Positions 1-6,769 are shown, counted from the first letter of the stretch. The stretch: 64,000 bases of DNA from Aegicerativicinus sediminis (GCF_015476115.1 NZ_CP064295.1:1854001-1918000); one strand, 5' to 3'. The notes: a model not told the origin generated them from the sequence alone. Program-made: numbers and translations.

Positions 1-1128
1 GAAATTTGATTTTGTACCAATCCGAACAATATCTTCAATAGTTTGTATGGTATCATTTTTAACATAATCTCTAAGAAATGTTTCAAGGTGAGACCCGAAT
101 TCATCACACCACAAATTCTCTTTTAATTGAAAGAAATTGGGAATGCTTACAGAATCAATAATTATAGCGCCCATGAGATTCATATCCTGTATTGCTTTGT
201 CAAAAAGATCCAAAATATCAGAATCAGGATTACCGATTTCACGTAGAATACCAATCCTAGCTCCCCTTAGCCCATCTTCTTCCAGGAATTGACTATAGTT
301 CGGAGGTATTTTATTATTTGAATTTTCGGTCAAAGGATCCTCACCATCATTTCCGGCAATAATTTCTAAAACTAGCGTTGCATCTTCAACAGTTCTGCAC
401 ATCGGACCTGCCATATCGTTAGACAGATTACATGGAATAATTCCTGATCTACTAACTAATCCCATAGTTGGTCTGATTCCTACAATTGAAGCGTGAGAAG
501 AGGGGCCTCTTATTGAGTTGCCCGTGTCTGTCCCCAAACCTATAACCCCAAAATTAGCAGCAATGGAAGCACCTGTTCCGCCGCTTGAACCCCCTGGTGA
601 AAATTCAATATTGTACGGATTGAAGGTATCCCCATTTGTTGAGCTAAACGATCCCCATGGAGTAAACGCCCACTCAGCCATGTTCGATTTGGCTAAAATT
701 ATAGCTCCGGCTTCCACCAATTTTGAAATAATGAAAGCATCATTTTCAGGTGTGAAATTTTGAAGTGCAAGTGCTCCGGCAGTTGTTCTAAGACCTTTTG
801 TATTGATATTATCTTTAACAATCACCGGGATTCCATGAAGTGGACGAAGAACGTTGTTACGTTGAAATTCGTCATCAAGTTCCTCAGCGATTGTCAATGC
901 CTCAGGGTTTATTGCAGTAATGGAATTAATATTTGAATCAAGACTTTCAATTCTTTCTAGATAAGCCTTAACCAACTGTTGACTATTATATTTCCCCTCC
1001 AGAAATGCTTTATGAATATGCTTAATAGTTAGTTCATTCAAGTCTATTGGAGTTGGTTCTTGATTTTTTTGACACCCCAATATTCCAGATAATACAATGG
1101 CAAAGATTATTAAACAGTGATTTTTCAT
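1..1128 (-). CDS. amidase-signature family hydrolase, lipoprotein, C-terminus cut by window edge
   Basis: The frame is open from an ATG at 1128 to the left edge, giving 376 codons without a stop. Residues 1-19 form a lipoprotein signal ending in ILGC (Cys19), so the enzyme should be envelope-anchored. The amidase-signature Ser-cisSer-Lys triad is visible: Lys105 in IPVIVKDN, the Gly/Ser-rich SPGGSSGGTGAS stretch with Ser181/182, and the nucleophile Ser205 in DTGNSIRGP. That last motif has Asn where most members have Gly. Such enzymes hydrolyse amide bonds; the substrate cannot be read from sequence. The start codon lies about 20 bp after the GTT end of the structured repeat at 1147-1329, the same spacing as the cassette genes on the right, so this gene may be a cassette too (inference). 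Confidence 0.88.
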   Translation of the reverse strand, partial: MKNHCLIIFAIVLSGILGCQKNQEPTPIDLNELTIKHIHKAFLEGKYNSQQLVKAYLERIESLDSNINSITAINPEALTIAEELDDEFQRNNVLRPLHGIPVIVKDNINTKGLRTTAGALALQNFTPENDAFIISKLVEAGAIILAKSNMAEWAFTPWGSFSSTNGDTFNPYNIEFSPGGSSGGTGASIAANFGVIGLGTDTGNSIRGPSSHASIVGIRPTMGLVSRSGIIPCNLSNDMAGPMCRTVEDATLVLEIIAGNDGEDPLTENSNNKIPPNYSQFLEEDGLRGARIGILREIGNPDSDILDLFDKAIQDMNLMGAIIIDSVSIPNFFQLKENLWCDEFGSHLETFLRDYVKNDTIQTIEDIVRIGTKSNF

Positions 1129-1146
1129 GGTGGTTTTATTGGCTAT

Positions 1147-1329
1147 AACGCGTCGGCTAAGTGTAGTACGGGGTTTTGAAAGCGAAAGTTTTCAAACCGT
1201 ACGAAACGAGCCAAGGCTTTGATTTAAGGTTTTAAATTAGTGAATTAAACCGTCAAATCTAAGATTTGGCGGGGATAGTGGTTAAAAATACCGTCTAATA
1301 CGGATGCCGTATTACATTTAGCCAATGTT
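1147..1329 (-). repeat. attC-like structured repeat, site 1
   Basis: This 183 bp element begins AAC on the plus strand and ends GTT. Its outer arms, 1155-1171 and 1307-1323, pair over 17 bp with two G/T wobbles. The arms are separated from the terminal AAC by 5 bases (GCGTC) and from the terminal GTT by 3 bases (AAT). Inside lie smaller hairpins, including 1250-1259 with 1263-1272 (10 bp, one mismatch, 3 nt loop). It is nearly identical to the repeat at 1876-2060, differing mainly in the central loop. It separates the amidase from the next gene, and both are transcribed leftwards. Confidence 0.75.
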
Positions 1330-1343
1330 GTGTGTAGTGTTTT

Positions 1344-1853
1344 TTATTCAGGTTCATATAGTTTTATTGGATAATCTTTAATAAAATTCCATTCAGGGTC
1401 ATTTCGGTAATTCAATTCGAGATTTTTGTCCGAATGTTTATCTTTTAACTCATGGAATTTTTTAAAAAAGAATTTTGAATCAACTATGTAGTACCAATAG
1501 TTTCGTGCTCCGCCATAAGTTTCCACTAAAAAAATAATTCCGCCTTTTTTTGGATCAAAAAGATTTACAGCTTCTCCGTCAAAATCAATCAAAGATTCAT
1601 TGTATTCTGCTGTTGGTAATCCGTTATCTTTTACACTTTCAAATTCGTGCGTAATGCAAATCAGTTTAGGGTATTTTGATCTATACTGCCAAATGTTCTT
1701 ATAATTCGGAAGTCTCAAGTATAGTGGAAGTCCTTCATGTTCAGTTTTGGTTGTTAACCATTCCATTTCTTTGGTCGTTTTAGTTTGGCTGAAAGAAACG
1801 ATTGTAAAAGTCAGAAATAGTAAAGTCAAATAATTTCTAAGTTTCTTATTCAT
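1344..1853 (-). CDS. exported protein of unknown function (DUF695-like), in a cassette-like unit
   Basis: A 169-residue protein is predicted from the ATG at 1853, which gives a clean signal peptide (MNKKL, hydrophobic core, cleavage near FSQ). The frame stays open upstream to 1943, but that extension would translate the structured repeat at 1876-2060, so I reject it. The C-terminal half carries a GGARNYWYYI stretch followed by a short helix, which weakly recalls the DUF695 fold; I do not assign a function. The start lies about 25 bp after the unit's right end and the stop about 15 bp before its left end. This tight packing is typical of gene cassettes. Confidence 0.72.
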   Translation of the reverse strand: MNKKLRNYLTLLFLTFTIVSFSQTKTTKEMEWLTTKTEHEGLPLYLRLPNYKNIWQYRSKYPKLICITHEFESVKDNGLPTAEYNESLIDFDGEAVNLFDPKKGGIIFLVETYGGARNYWYYIVDSKFFFKKFHELKDKHSDKNLELNYRNDPEWNFIKDYPIKLYEPE

Positions 1854-1875
1854 TTCGATTTTCGGCATTACACAC

Positions 1876-2060
1876 AACGCGTCGGCTAAGTGTAGTGCGG
1901 GGTTTTGAAAGCGTAAGTTTTCAACCCGTACGCAACGAGCCAAGGCTTTGGTTTAAGGTTTTAAATTAAAAAAATAAACCGTCAAATCTAAGATTTGGCG
2001 GGGATATTGGTTAAACTGGTTATCCTTTGTTGCAACGCCGTATTACATTTAGCCAATGTT
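1876..2060 (-). repeat. attC-like structured repeat, site 2
   Basis: This 185 bp element matches site 1 (1147-1329) through both arms and most of its interior. Arms 1884-1900 and 2038-2054 pair. The AAC side again has a 5-base spacer (GCGTC) and the GTT side a 3-base spacer (AAT). The central loop near 2005-2037 differs from site 1, as expected where only secondary structure is selected. Outside the repeat, the left neighbour ends in TACACACAAC and the right neighbour begins GTTGGCAATA. Each of these matches, in inverted form, the far end of its own gene unit. Confidence 0.75.
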
Positions 2061-2088
2061 GGCAATAGTTTTTTTATTTATGCATCAA

Positions 2089-2385
2089 TTAAATATCCAA
2101 TGTTATTGCAACGTATAAAAAAGCAAATAAAAATAGTATGGTCAGAATAGTGTTCCCTATTATTCCAATCAGAGTCAATTTCTTTTTTTCCTTGAACTCT
2201 TTATATCCAACAAAAATTCCTCCAATACTTATTCCAAATATTAAAATTCCAACTAAAGCATAATAAATATTCTCAGCATTTGTAAGTCCTAATTCAGTCC
2301 AAAATTCATTTGCAACAAGCATTAGGATAATCAAGATTACATTAATCAGCAGTAGAATATTTGTGGTGCTTTTAGTCATTTTCAT
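2089..2385 (-). CDS. small membrane protein of unknown function, in a cassette-like unit
   Basis: A 98-residue protein is predicted from the ATG at 2385 (MKMTKS). A TTG further out at 2397 lies inside the GTTG end of the unit and is unlikely to be the start. Three hydrophobic stretches, roughly residues 9-28, 40-60 and 72-94, suggest an inner-membrane protein; a short basic segment (KEFKEKKK) precedes the last. I recognise no family. It is the only gene between sites 2 and 3, so the whole unit is only about 340 bp plus its repeat. Confidence 0.65.
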   Translation of the reverse strand: MKMTKSTTNILLLINVILIILMLVANEFWTELGLTNAENIYYALVGILIFGISIGGIFVGYKEFKEKKKLTLIGIIGNTILTILFLFAFLYVAITLDI

Positions 2386-2395
2386 AATTATTGCC

Positions 2396-2519
2396 AACGG
2401 TTAAGGCTATGCCCCGTTGACGGGTTTATATAGGCATAGCGTTTCATTAAAGATAGGCATTTTTAGGATTGAGTGTGTGAAGCTTACTATAAGGGAGGCC
2501 CTGGGGTATAGCCATTGTT
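2396..2519 (-). repeat. attC-like structured repeat, site 3 (different sequence, same architecture)
   Basis: This 124 bp element shares the layout of sites 1 and 2 but little of their sequence. It has AAC at 2396-2398, a 6-base spacer, arm 2405-2415 (GGCTATGCCCC), arm 2503-2513 (GGGGTATAGCC), a 3-base spacer ATT, then GTT at 2517-2519. The arms pair over 11 bp with one wobble. A competing inner pairing is possible: GCTATGCC near 2406 can also pair with GGCATAGC near 2440. It lies between the 2089-2385 gene and the DUF6090 pair. Confidence 0.68.
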
Positions 2520-2528
2520 GTGCTTTCG

Positions 2529-3317
2529 TTATTTTTTTAATTCATCTTCTATTAAATCCAAAATCTCCAAGATTCTAAGACGCAAAGCTTCAGATTGCAG
2601 ATTTGCACCTTTATTATTCGCAATGGATATTGAAATCATAGACTCCAATTTTTTACTTGTCAATATTTCATTTAGAGTTGCACCTAGGCTGGAAGTTCCA
2701 ATTTCTTCTTTGTATTCATTTATATTTTTATTTAATAGCCAATAATGGTCAATGTCGTTAATAAAACTATTATAGATATCTCTACCCAATCCCAAATCTG
2801 ATATAATTGGATCAAATTGCTCATTCACTACTTTAGTCCAGACCACTTCGATTTCTATCACTCCAACTACATCCGAAGACCAGTTGGATAGTAGACGTTT
2901 CAATTCTTCATTTCGAATTAATCTTAAATTTTCAGAACTGGTTAAATCATTTTGTATAGGATCGAATGTCGGATCATTTCGCACCATAGCTAAGTCTTGT
3001 ATTATACTATCCCGAACAATTCCAACAGGATTGTCAAAAGCCCTTAGCAATCTGAATGCCGAAGTAAGGATCTTTTCCCTAGTCTCCATTTTCTGTTCCA
3101 ATTGTGAAAGGTTAGATTGATAGTCTTCTTGAAGTTGCTTTAGGATTACTTGCTCCTTTATTCTATCTTTTCTTTCCTCATTCCAATTATTGATTTGTAG
3201 TGCAATCAAAATTCCAATAACAACAAGTAGTATTTCTCCGAGAGCATATTTAAAATACTTTCCAGTATTACCTTCTGAAAGCAGTTGCTGACGAATGCGT
3301 CGAAAGAACTTAATCAT
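2529..3317 (-). CDS. DUF6090 family membrane-anchored protein
   Basis: A 262-residue protein. The N-terminus MIKFFRRIRQ leads into an amphipathic segment and one strongly hydrophobic helix (about residues 26-45, ending ALQINNWNEERK), the signature start of the flavobacterial DUF6090 family. The remainder is a long, charged, mostly helical soluble domain. The function is unknown. Its start overlaps the end of the upstream paralogue by 8 nt, so the two are co-transcribed and probably translationally coupled. Both sit in one unit bounded by sites 3 and 4. Paralogous pairs of this family may form hetero-oligomers (inference). Confidence 0.8.
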   Translation of the reverse strand: MIKFFRRIRQQLLSEGNTGKYFKYALGEILLVVIGILIALQINNWNEERKDRIKEQVILKQLQEDYQSNLSQLEQKMETREKILTSAFRLLRAFDNPVGIVRDSIIQDLAMVRNDPTFDPIQNDLTSSENLRLIRNEELKRLLSNWSSDVVGVIEIEVVWTKVVNEQFDPIISDLGLGRDIYNSFINDIDHYWLLNKNINEYKEEIGTSSLGATLNEILTSKKLESMISISIANNKGANLQSEALRLRILEILDLIEDELKK

Positions 3318-4080
3318 GCTTTTTTAAAATTAAAAGAATTTCATCTACCAAATCCGCCATTTTTTGCTGACTCCTCAATCGGTTCAATTCTAATACCATT
3401 CTATCTGCTCCAAGATTAAATATTGAATGGTCAGCCTGTAGTTTCATTACATCTTCTTTCGACATAATATCTTTATTTATCGAATCAGTTAAAATATTTA
3501 AGCCCAATACATTTCTCATAATATTTGACTTCAATTTAAATCCATAGGGAGCAAATTTATTGTTTAAGGCATCTAGTAGATTCATACTTTCTTCTTGATC
3601 TTCAAAACCGATATCCAGTTCAGCATGAAATTCTGCCAATTTTTGCTTTAAGTCAGTATTGGTTAACAGATCAATATTACCTGTACTGATCATGGATTGG
3701 TAAGTTTTGGTAACGGGCTCAGGTCTTTCCCAAGCCCAAAACCCATCGAGCATTAAGTATGGTAAAGAGTCCTTTATGGTCATTAATTGTTTATTTTCAT
3801 AACCTATTATTAATCGTCTTGAAGATTTAATATGCCTCTGCTGTTTATTAATGGTTTCCTGGAGCCTTGTTTCGGTTTCCCGGAAATCACTCAATAAAGC
3901 TATTTCCAATTCTTTTTCTTTGAGCCTGCTTTTCCTATTTTCATTCCAATTATTAATCTGTAGCGCAATTAAAATACCAATAACCACAAGCACAATTTCT
4001 CCGATTGCGTATATGAGATACTTGCTGAATTTATTTTCAGAAAGTAGTTTTTGTCTAATTTTTCTAAAGAACTTTATCAT
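3310..4080 (-). CDS. DUF6090 family membrane-anchored protein, paralogue of the next gene
   Basis: A 256-residue protein is predicted from the ATG at 4080, chosen because MIKFFRKIRQ aligns exactly with the paralogue's MIKFFRRIRQ. A second in-frame ATG at 4098 would add MINHKP and is also possible. Starts still further out would read through the structured repeat. Architecture matches the neighbour: one transmembrane helix ending ALQINNWNENRK, then a helical domain with no catalytic motif that I recognise. It is the first of two genes in the largest unit of the array, about 1.6 kb. Confidence 0.8.
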   Translation of the reverse strand: MIKFFRKIRQKLLSENKFSKYLIYAIGEIVLVVIGILIALQINNWNENRKSRLKEKELEIALLSDFRETETRLQETINKQQRHIKSSRRLIIGYENKQLMTIKDSLPYLMLDGFWAWERPEPVTKTYQSMISTGNIDLLTNTDLKQKLAEFHAELDIGFEDQEESMNLLDALNNKFAPYGFKLKSNIMRNVLGLNILTDSINKDIMSKEDVMKLQADHSIFNLGADRMVLELNRLRSQQKMADLVDEILLILKKHD

Positions 4081-4108
4081 TGGTTTATGGTTAATCATAA
4101 TAAAGCAC

Positions 4109-4227
4109 AACGGTTTGTATAACGCAGCGTTGCGTTGGTTGAAACTAAGATAGTAAAATGAGGGAACTTTGGTTGGCGAGTGGATTACTATTAGGAAGCC
4201 ATGAAGCAATGGGCGTTATACCGTGTT
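4109..4227 (-). repeat. attC-like structured repeat, site 4
   Basis: This 119 bp element has AAC at 4109-4111, a 5-base spacer GGTTT, arm 4117-4125 (GTATAACGC), arm 4213-4221 (GCGTTATAC), a 3-base spacer CGT, then GTT at 4225-4227. The 9-bp arms are perfectly complementary. A nested inverted repeat AACGC-A-GCGTT follows the left arm. From 4109 to about 4174 it closely matches the incomplete site at 4783-4855. The downstream end of the 4216-4521 gene runs into this repeat, and its stop codon lies within the right arm. Confidence 0.72.
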
Positions 4228-4521
4228 GGTAGTAGTTTTTATTTTTAATTCGGTTTTCTTTGTCAATAATTTATAAATTCCATTTCCAATTATTCCACCA
4301 ACTAATAATGATACAATGAAATTCAAAATATTCGGTTCTGGATGTCCATTACTTGCTGGTCCAGCACTATAAAATAAACTCAAAAATGAATTCATCTCGT
4401 GAGTGTGATAATAGCAAATGTCTGGAATTAGTAATTCATATAACACAGTAAAACTGGTCAGAACTATTCCAATTCCGCAAATTGAAATCAAAGTCCATTT
4501 TAAAGTTTTACTTTCTTTCAT
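4216..4521 (-). CDS. small membrane protein of unknown function, stop codon inside the repeat
   Basis: A 101-residue protein with two hydrophobic segments, about residues 9-30 and 67-85, and a Cys/His-containing loop (ICYYHTHEMNS) between them. I recognise no family. The last codons (TTTNTV, then TAA) cross the CAAC end of the unit and terminate within the right arm of site 4, so the recombination-like site supplies the C-terminus and stop. It overlaps the upstream gene by 14 nt and is presumably co-expressed with it. Confidence 0.66.
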   Translation of the reverse strand: MKESKTLKWTLISICGIGIVLTSFTVLYELLIPDICYYHTHEMNSFLSLFYSAGPASNGHPEPNILNFIVSLLVGGIIGNGIYKLLTKKTELKIKTTTNTV

Positions 4522-4759
4522 TTATTTTTTTCTCGAAAAATGGTTTTGTCAGGTTTCTTAAAACGATGTAAATAATAATGAAACTTGAAACGATTAAAAG
4601 TCCGTTAAAGCTAAATTTCTCGTCTTTCATTCCTCCGAGAAAATAAAGTAATGTCCTAATTCCGACTAAAATGGAAAGCAAAATCATAATTCCGTAAAAG
4701 AAATTGATAGTTTTCCATAAATATTCAAACATTATTTGCTTGACGTATTTGTCTAGCAT
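4508..4759 (-). CDS. small membrane protein of unknown function
   Basis: An 83-residue protein with two predicted transmembrane helices, about residues 17-40 and 53-68, ending in a lysine-rich tail. I recognise no family. The start at 4759 lies about 25 bp after the GTTGGCAGTAAT end of the unit (4785 to 4774); an internal Met at 4732 is an alternative. It forms a two-gene unit with the 4216-4521 gene. Pairs of small membrane proteins like this can be toxin/immunity or transporter-like, but nothing here decides. Confidence 0.62.
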   Translation of the reverse strand: MLDKYVKQIMFEYLWKTINFFYGIMILLSILVGIRTLLYFLGGMKDEKFSFNGLLIVSSFIIIYIVLRNLTKPFFEKKINERK

Positions 4760-4782
4760 TTAGGTTTTCTCAAATTACTGCC

Positions 4783-4855
4783 AACGGTTTGTATAACGTA
4801 GCGTTGCATTGGTTGAAACTAAGATAGTAAAATGGGGGAACTTTGGTTGGCTAGG
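4783..4855 (-). repeat. incomplete attC-like repeat, site 5 (left half only)
   Basis: AAC at 4783-4785, spacer GGTTT, then GTATAACGTAGCGTTGC and a stretch matching site 4 to about 4851. After that only weak similarity remains, and the expected right arm (GCGTTATAC-like) and terminal GTT are absent before ssb. This looks like the eroded outer boundary of the array. Confidence 0.62.
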
Positions 4856-5022
4856 AAATTATCAACAAGGAATCTTCAATTTAAAGCCGACAACAAACGA
4901 CAACAAACGAATGTAAATGCTTAAAAACCGAATAAGGCTTTCAACCCGTTACATCTTTGTACCGTTGAATGAGCCGATGGCCTTCAATAGTATCAATTGT
5001 TTAACGATAACATTTTAAAATT
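4856..5022. other. boundary region between the repeat array and ssb
   Basis: No gene is visible. It contains a perfect 10-bp tandem duplication, CAACAAACGA at 4891-4900 and 4901-4910. The duplicated unit begins CAAC, as do the ends of the cassette-like units. An ssb promoter should lie here; a loose TACATCTTTG at about 4949-4958 is the only candidate -7 element I saw. Confidence 0.4.
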
Positions 5023-5355
5023 ATGAACACGCTAAGAAACAAAGTACAGTTGATTGGAAACTTAGGAAACGATCCTGAAATCATTAACCTAGAATCTGGT
5101 AAGATACTTGCCAAATTCTCAATCGCCACAAACGAAACCTATAAAAATGCAAAAGGTGAGCGTATAACAGATACCCAATGGCATAATGTGGTTGCTTGGG
5201 GCAAAACCGCAAACCTTGTACAGCAATACCTCACCAAGGGTAAGGAAGTGGCCATAGAAGGTAAACTAACCAACCGCAGTTTTGAGACTAAGGAAGGGGA
5301 GAAGCGCTATATCACAGAGGTAGTTTGTAACGAACTGTTGATGATGGGTAAATAA
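5023..5355 (+). CDS. ssb: single-stranded DNA-binding protein, short form
   Basis: A 110-residue OB-fold SSB. The N-terminus (NKVQLIGNLGNDPE), the IATNE strand and the TQWHNVVAWGKTA segment are diagnostic of the family. It binds ssDNA in replication, repair and recombination. It ends at NELLMMGK immediately after the OB fold, without the linker and acidic DDxPF-type tip that recruits partner proteins in housekeeping SSBs. It may therefore be an accessory SSB rather than the main one, though short SSBs are also found in some Bacteroidota chromosomes. It is monocistronic, followed by a strong terminator, and sits at the edge of the repeat array. Confidence 0.9.
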   Translation: MNTLRNKVQLIGNLGNDPEIINLESGKILAKFSIATNETYKNAKGERITDTQWHNVVAWGKTANLVQQYLTKGKEVAIEGKLTNRSFETKEGEKRYITEVVCNELLMMGK

Positions 5356-5381
5356 GAAAAAAAATAATCACCCATAACCAA

Positions 5382-5414
5382 GGAAAAGCCCATAGTTTTG
5401 CTATGGGCTTTTCC
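5382..5414 (+). terminator. intrinsic terminator after ssb
   Basis: A perfect 14-bp stem (GGAAAAGCCCATAG, 5 nt loop, CTATGGGCTTTTCC) is followed by ATTTTTATT. It can also serve the convergent CHRD gene in the other direction. Confidence 0.88.
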
Positions 5415-5478
5415 ATTTTTATTAAAACTCCTTCTTAAGGAAAAATCTAGTTAATTGTGATCTTTAAATTAATTAAAA

Positions 5479-6009
5479 TTAAAGTTGACCTCTTAATTCT
5501 CCACCTGGAATAGCGATTGTATGAACATTCACATAAATCATCCCATCCCTAATTTGGGTGGCGAGGTCAGAAATAGTCATTCCCGCTAAAACGCCTCTTA
5601 AATTGTCAGCGGTTATCATGCCCTCTGCAAGCACACCATTAAATACTCCATCCGGAGAGCCTGCGTACAGACCGGCAACAACACCACCATTGGATCCAGC
5701 TTCGGCCCAATGAAAATGCGAAGCTACCGGATTATCCAGGTTAGCCACAATTAATTTGTAGTAAACATATGATTCGTCCGGACTTATTTTAACTATAACT
5801 TGGCCTGTGGCTTGGGAGTCATTTGCAGGCACCTCATTTGATCCACTTAAGTGGGTTGTAAAATTAAATTTCATTCCCTTTTTCGCGTCTATTGTATTTT
5901 CAGCTGAAAATAAGGCACTTTCAGTTTGGTCAATCGGCTCGTTAGAACAGCCAAATAGGATCATAAGAAATCCTACAACCATCAACGGTAATACTAATTT
6001 GTTTTTCAT
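5479..6009 (-). CDS. CHRD-domain lipoprotein
   Basis: A 176-residue protein. The signal ends in the lipobox LFGC (Cys21). Residues 47-176 form one CHRD domain: the SGSNEVPANDSQATGQ opening, the ASHFHWAEAG His-containing strand, and the closing NVHTIAIPGGELRGQL. The domain was named from chordin; its bacterial role is unknown beyond an extracellular beta-sheet fold. The gene is monocistronic and convergent with ssb across the terminator. The 217 bp upstream holds no gene. Confidence 0.85.
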   Translation of the reverse strand: MKNKLVLPLMVVGFLMILFGCSNEPIDQTESALFSAENTIDAKKGMKFNFTTHLSGSNEVPANDSQATGQVIVKISPDESYVYYKLIVANLDNPVASHFHWAEAGSNGGVVAGLYAGSPDGVFNGVLAEGMITADNLRGVLAGMTISDLATQIRDGMIYVNVHTIAIPGGELRGQL

Positions 6010-6226
6010 AAAAATTGGATTAATTAATAACTTTTAAGTTGAAAATGAACTACATATGTGTTCATTCAACTTTTCATACATAAAACAATCTAAGTGAGCT
6101 AAATCCTGAAAATTTCGATGAACTACCTGTATCCTCGTGCATTTACAACCAATCTCCTTTAAAAAGGTAACTACTTGCTAAGAGACAATCCTAAATAAAT
6201 CAAATCCAGTTAAATACACATATATT
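6010..6226. other. intergenic region without visible gene
   Basis: AT-rich. It contains an imperfect inverted repeat, AAGTTGAAAATGAAC near 6032 with GTTCATTCAACTTTTC near 6059, which could be an operator or hairpin in the CHRD leader. Nothing else was recognised. Confidence 0.35.
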
Positions 6227-6766
6227 CTAGCCTTTATTAAGTAGAATAAATTGAAAATTGATTTCTACATCATTCGCTATTTTATTGGCTACAATTTTTG
6301 GAATAGTGATGTTGAAATCTTCTGGTTTAAGATTAAAGAGGCCTTGCATTGAAAACCCTCCATCCTTCTTCACTAAATCCACCGCAACACCTTCAATAGA
6401 TTTGGTAACCCCGTGGAATTCAATGTCTCCTTCCAAACGATAATTGCCTGATGCATTTTCCGAAGTCCAATCAACTATTTTTCCTTTGAATGAAGCTTTT
6501 GGATACTTGTTCGATTCTGCATAATTTTCATTGAAATGCTCTTCCATGAGAGCATTTTTGAAACGAAATCCTTTCACCAATACCAAAGCCGCCATTTCTC
6601 CCGTATCGGTATCTAAAATGGCGGTGGCAGTTGTGGAAGTGGCAGCAACTTCCTCAAAGGAAGGCACTGAAGCTTCAAAGCTAACGGTCCCACTTCGCGT
6701 AACATACTTTTGTGCAAAAAGGCATTGACCTATTAATAAGCTTAAAACAAAAACAAGATGTTTCAT
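6227..6766 (-). CDS. YceI family periplasmic protein
   Basis: A 179-residue protein. Signal peptide cleavage is expected after LFAQ (residue 19). The rest fits the YceI lipocalin-like beta-barrel: the opening SGTVSFEASVP, the FKNALMEEHFNENYAESNKYPKA segment and the late DIEFHGVTKS strand. YceI proteins bind long isoprenoid or amphiphilic lipids; in Bacteroidota they are often encoded with cytochromes. It is the last gene of a tight five-gene run (6227-8991; gaps of 1-11 nt) encoding a cytochrome, an outer-membrane barrel, a cupredoxin and an OB-fold protein, so a role in envelope electron transfer is plausible (inference). Confidence 0.88.
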   Translation of the reverse strand: MKHLVFVLSLLIGQCLFAQKYVTRSGTVSFEASVPSFEEVAATSTTATAILDTDTGEMAALVLVKGFRFKNALMEEHFNENYAESNKYPKASFKGKIVDWTSENASGNYRLEGDIEFHGVTKSIEGVAVDLVKKDGGFSMQGLFNLKPEDFNITIPKIVANKIANDVEINFQFILLNKG

Positions 6767-6769
6767 ACA

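Noticed and set aside
1854-1943. N-terminal extension of the 1344-1853 gene
   Set aside because: It would translate the structured repeat at 1876-2060 and removes a clean signal peptide from the N-terminus.
1147-2060. Simple MITE or IS remnants
   Set aside because: Terminal pairing alone would allow it, but the unit-specific matching tags outside the repeats and the constant polarity are not explained by independent insertions; kept as the alternative hypothesis.
4081-4209. Long N-terminal extension of the upstream DUF6090 gene
   Set aside because: It reads through site 4, and the paralogue begins at the equivalent MIKFF.
1130-4860. Canonical class 1-type integron
   Set aside because: Core ends (GTTATAG, GTTGTGT, GTTGGCA, GTTGTGC) do not match GTTRRRY well, and no intI or attI is seen; only the architecture is integron-like.
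5807-6037. Plus-strand open frame across the CHRD gene start
   Set aside because: Antisense to a well-supported lipoprotein gene, with no signal or family.
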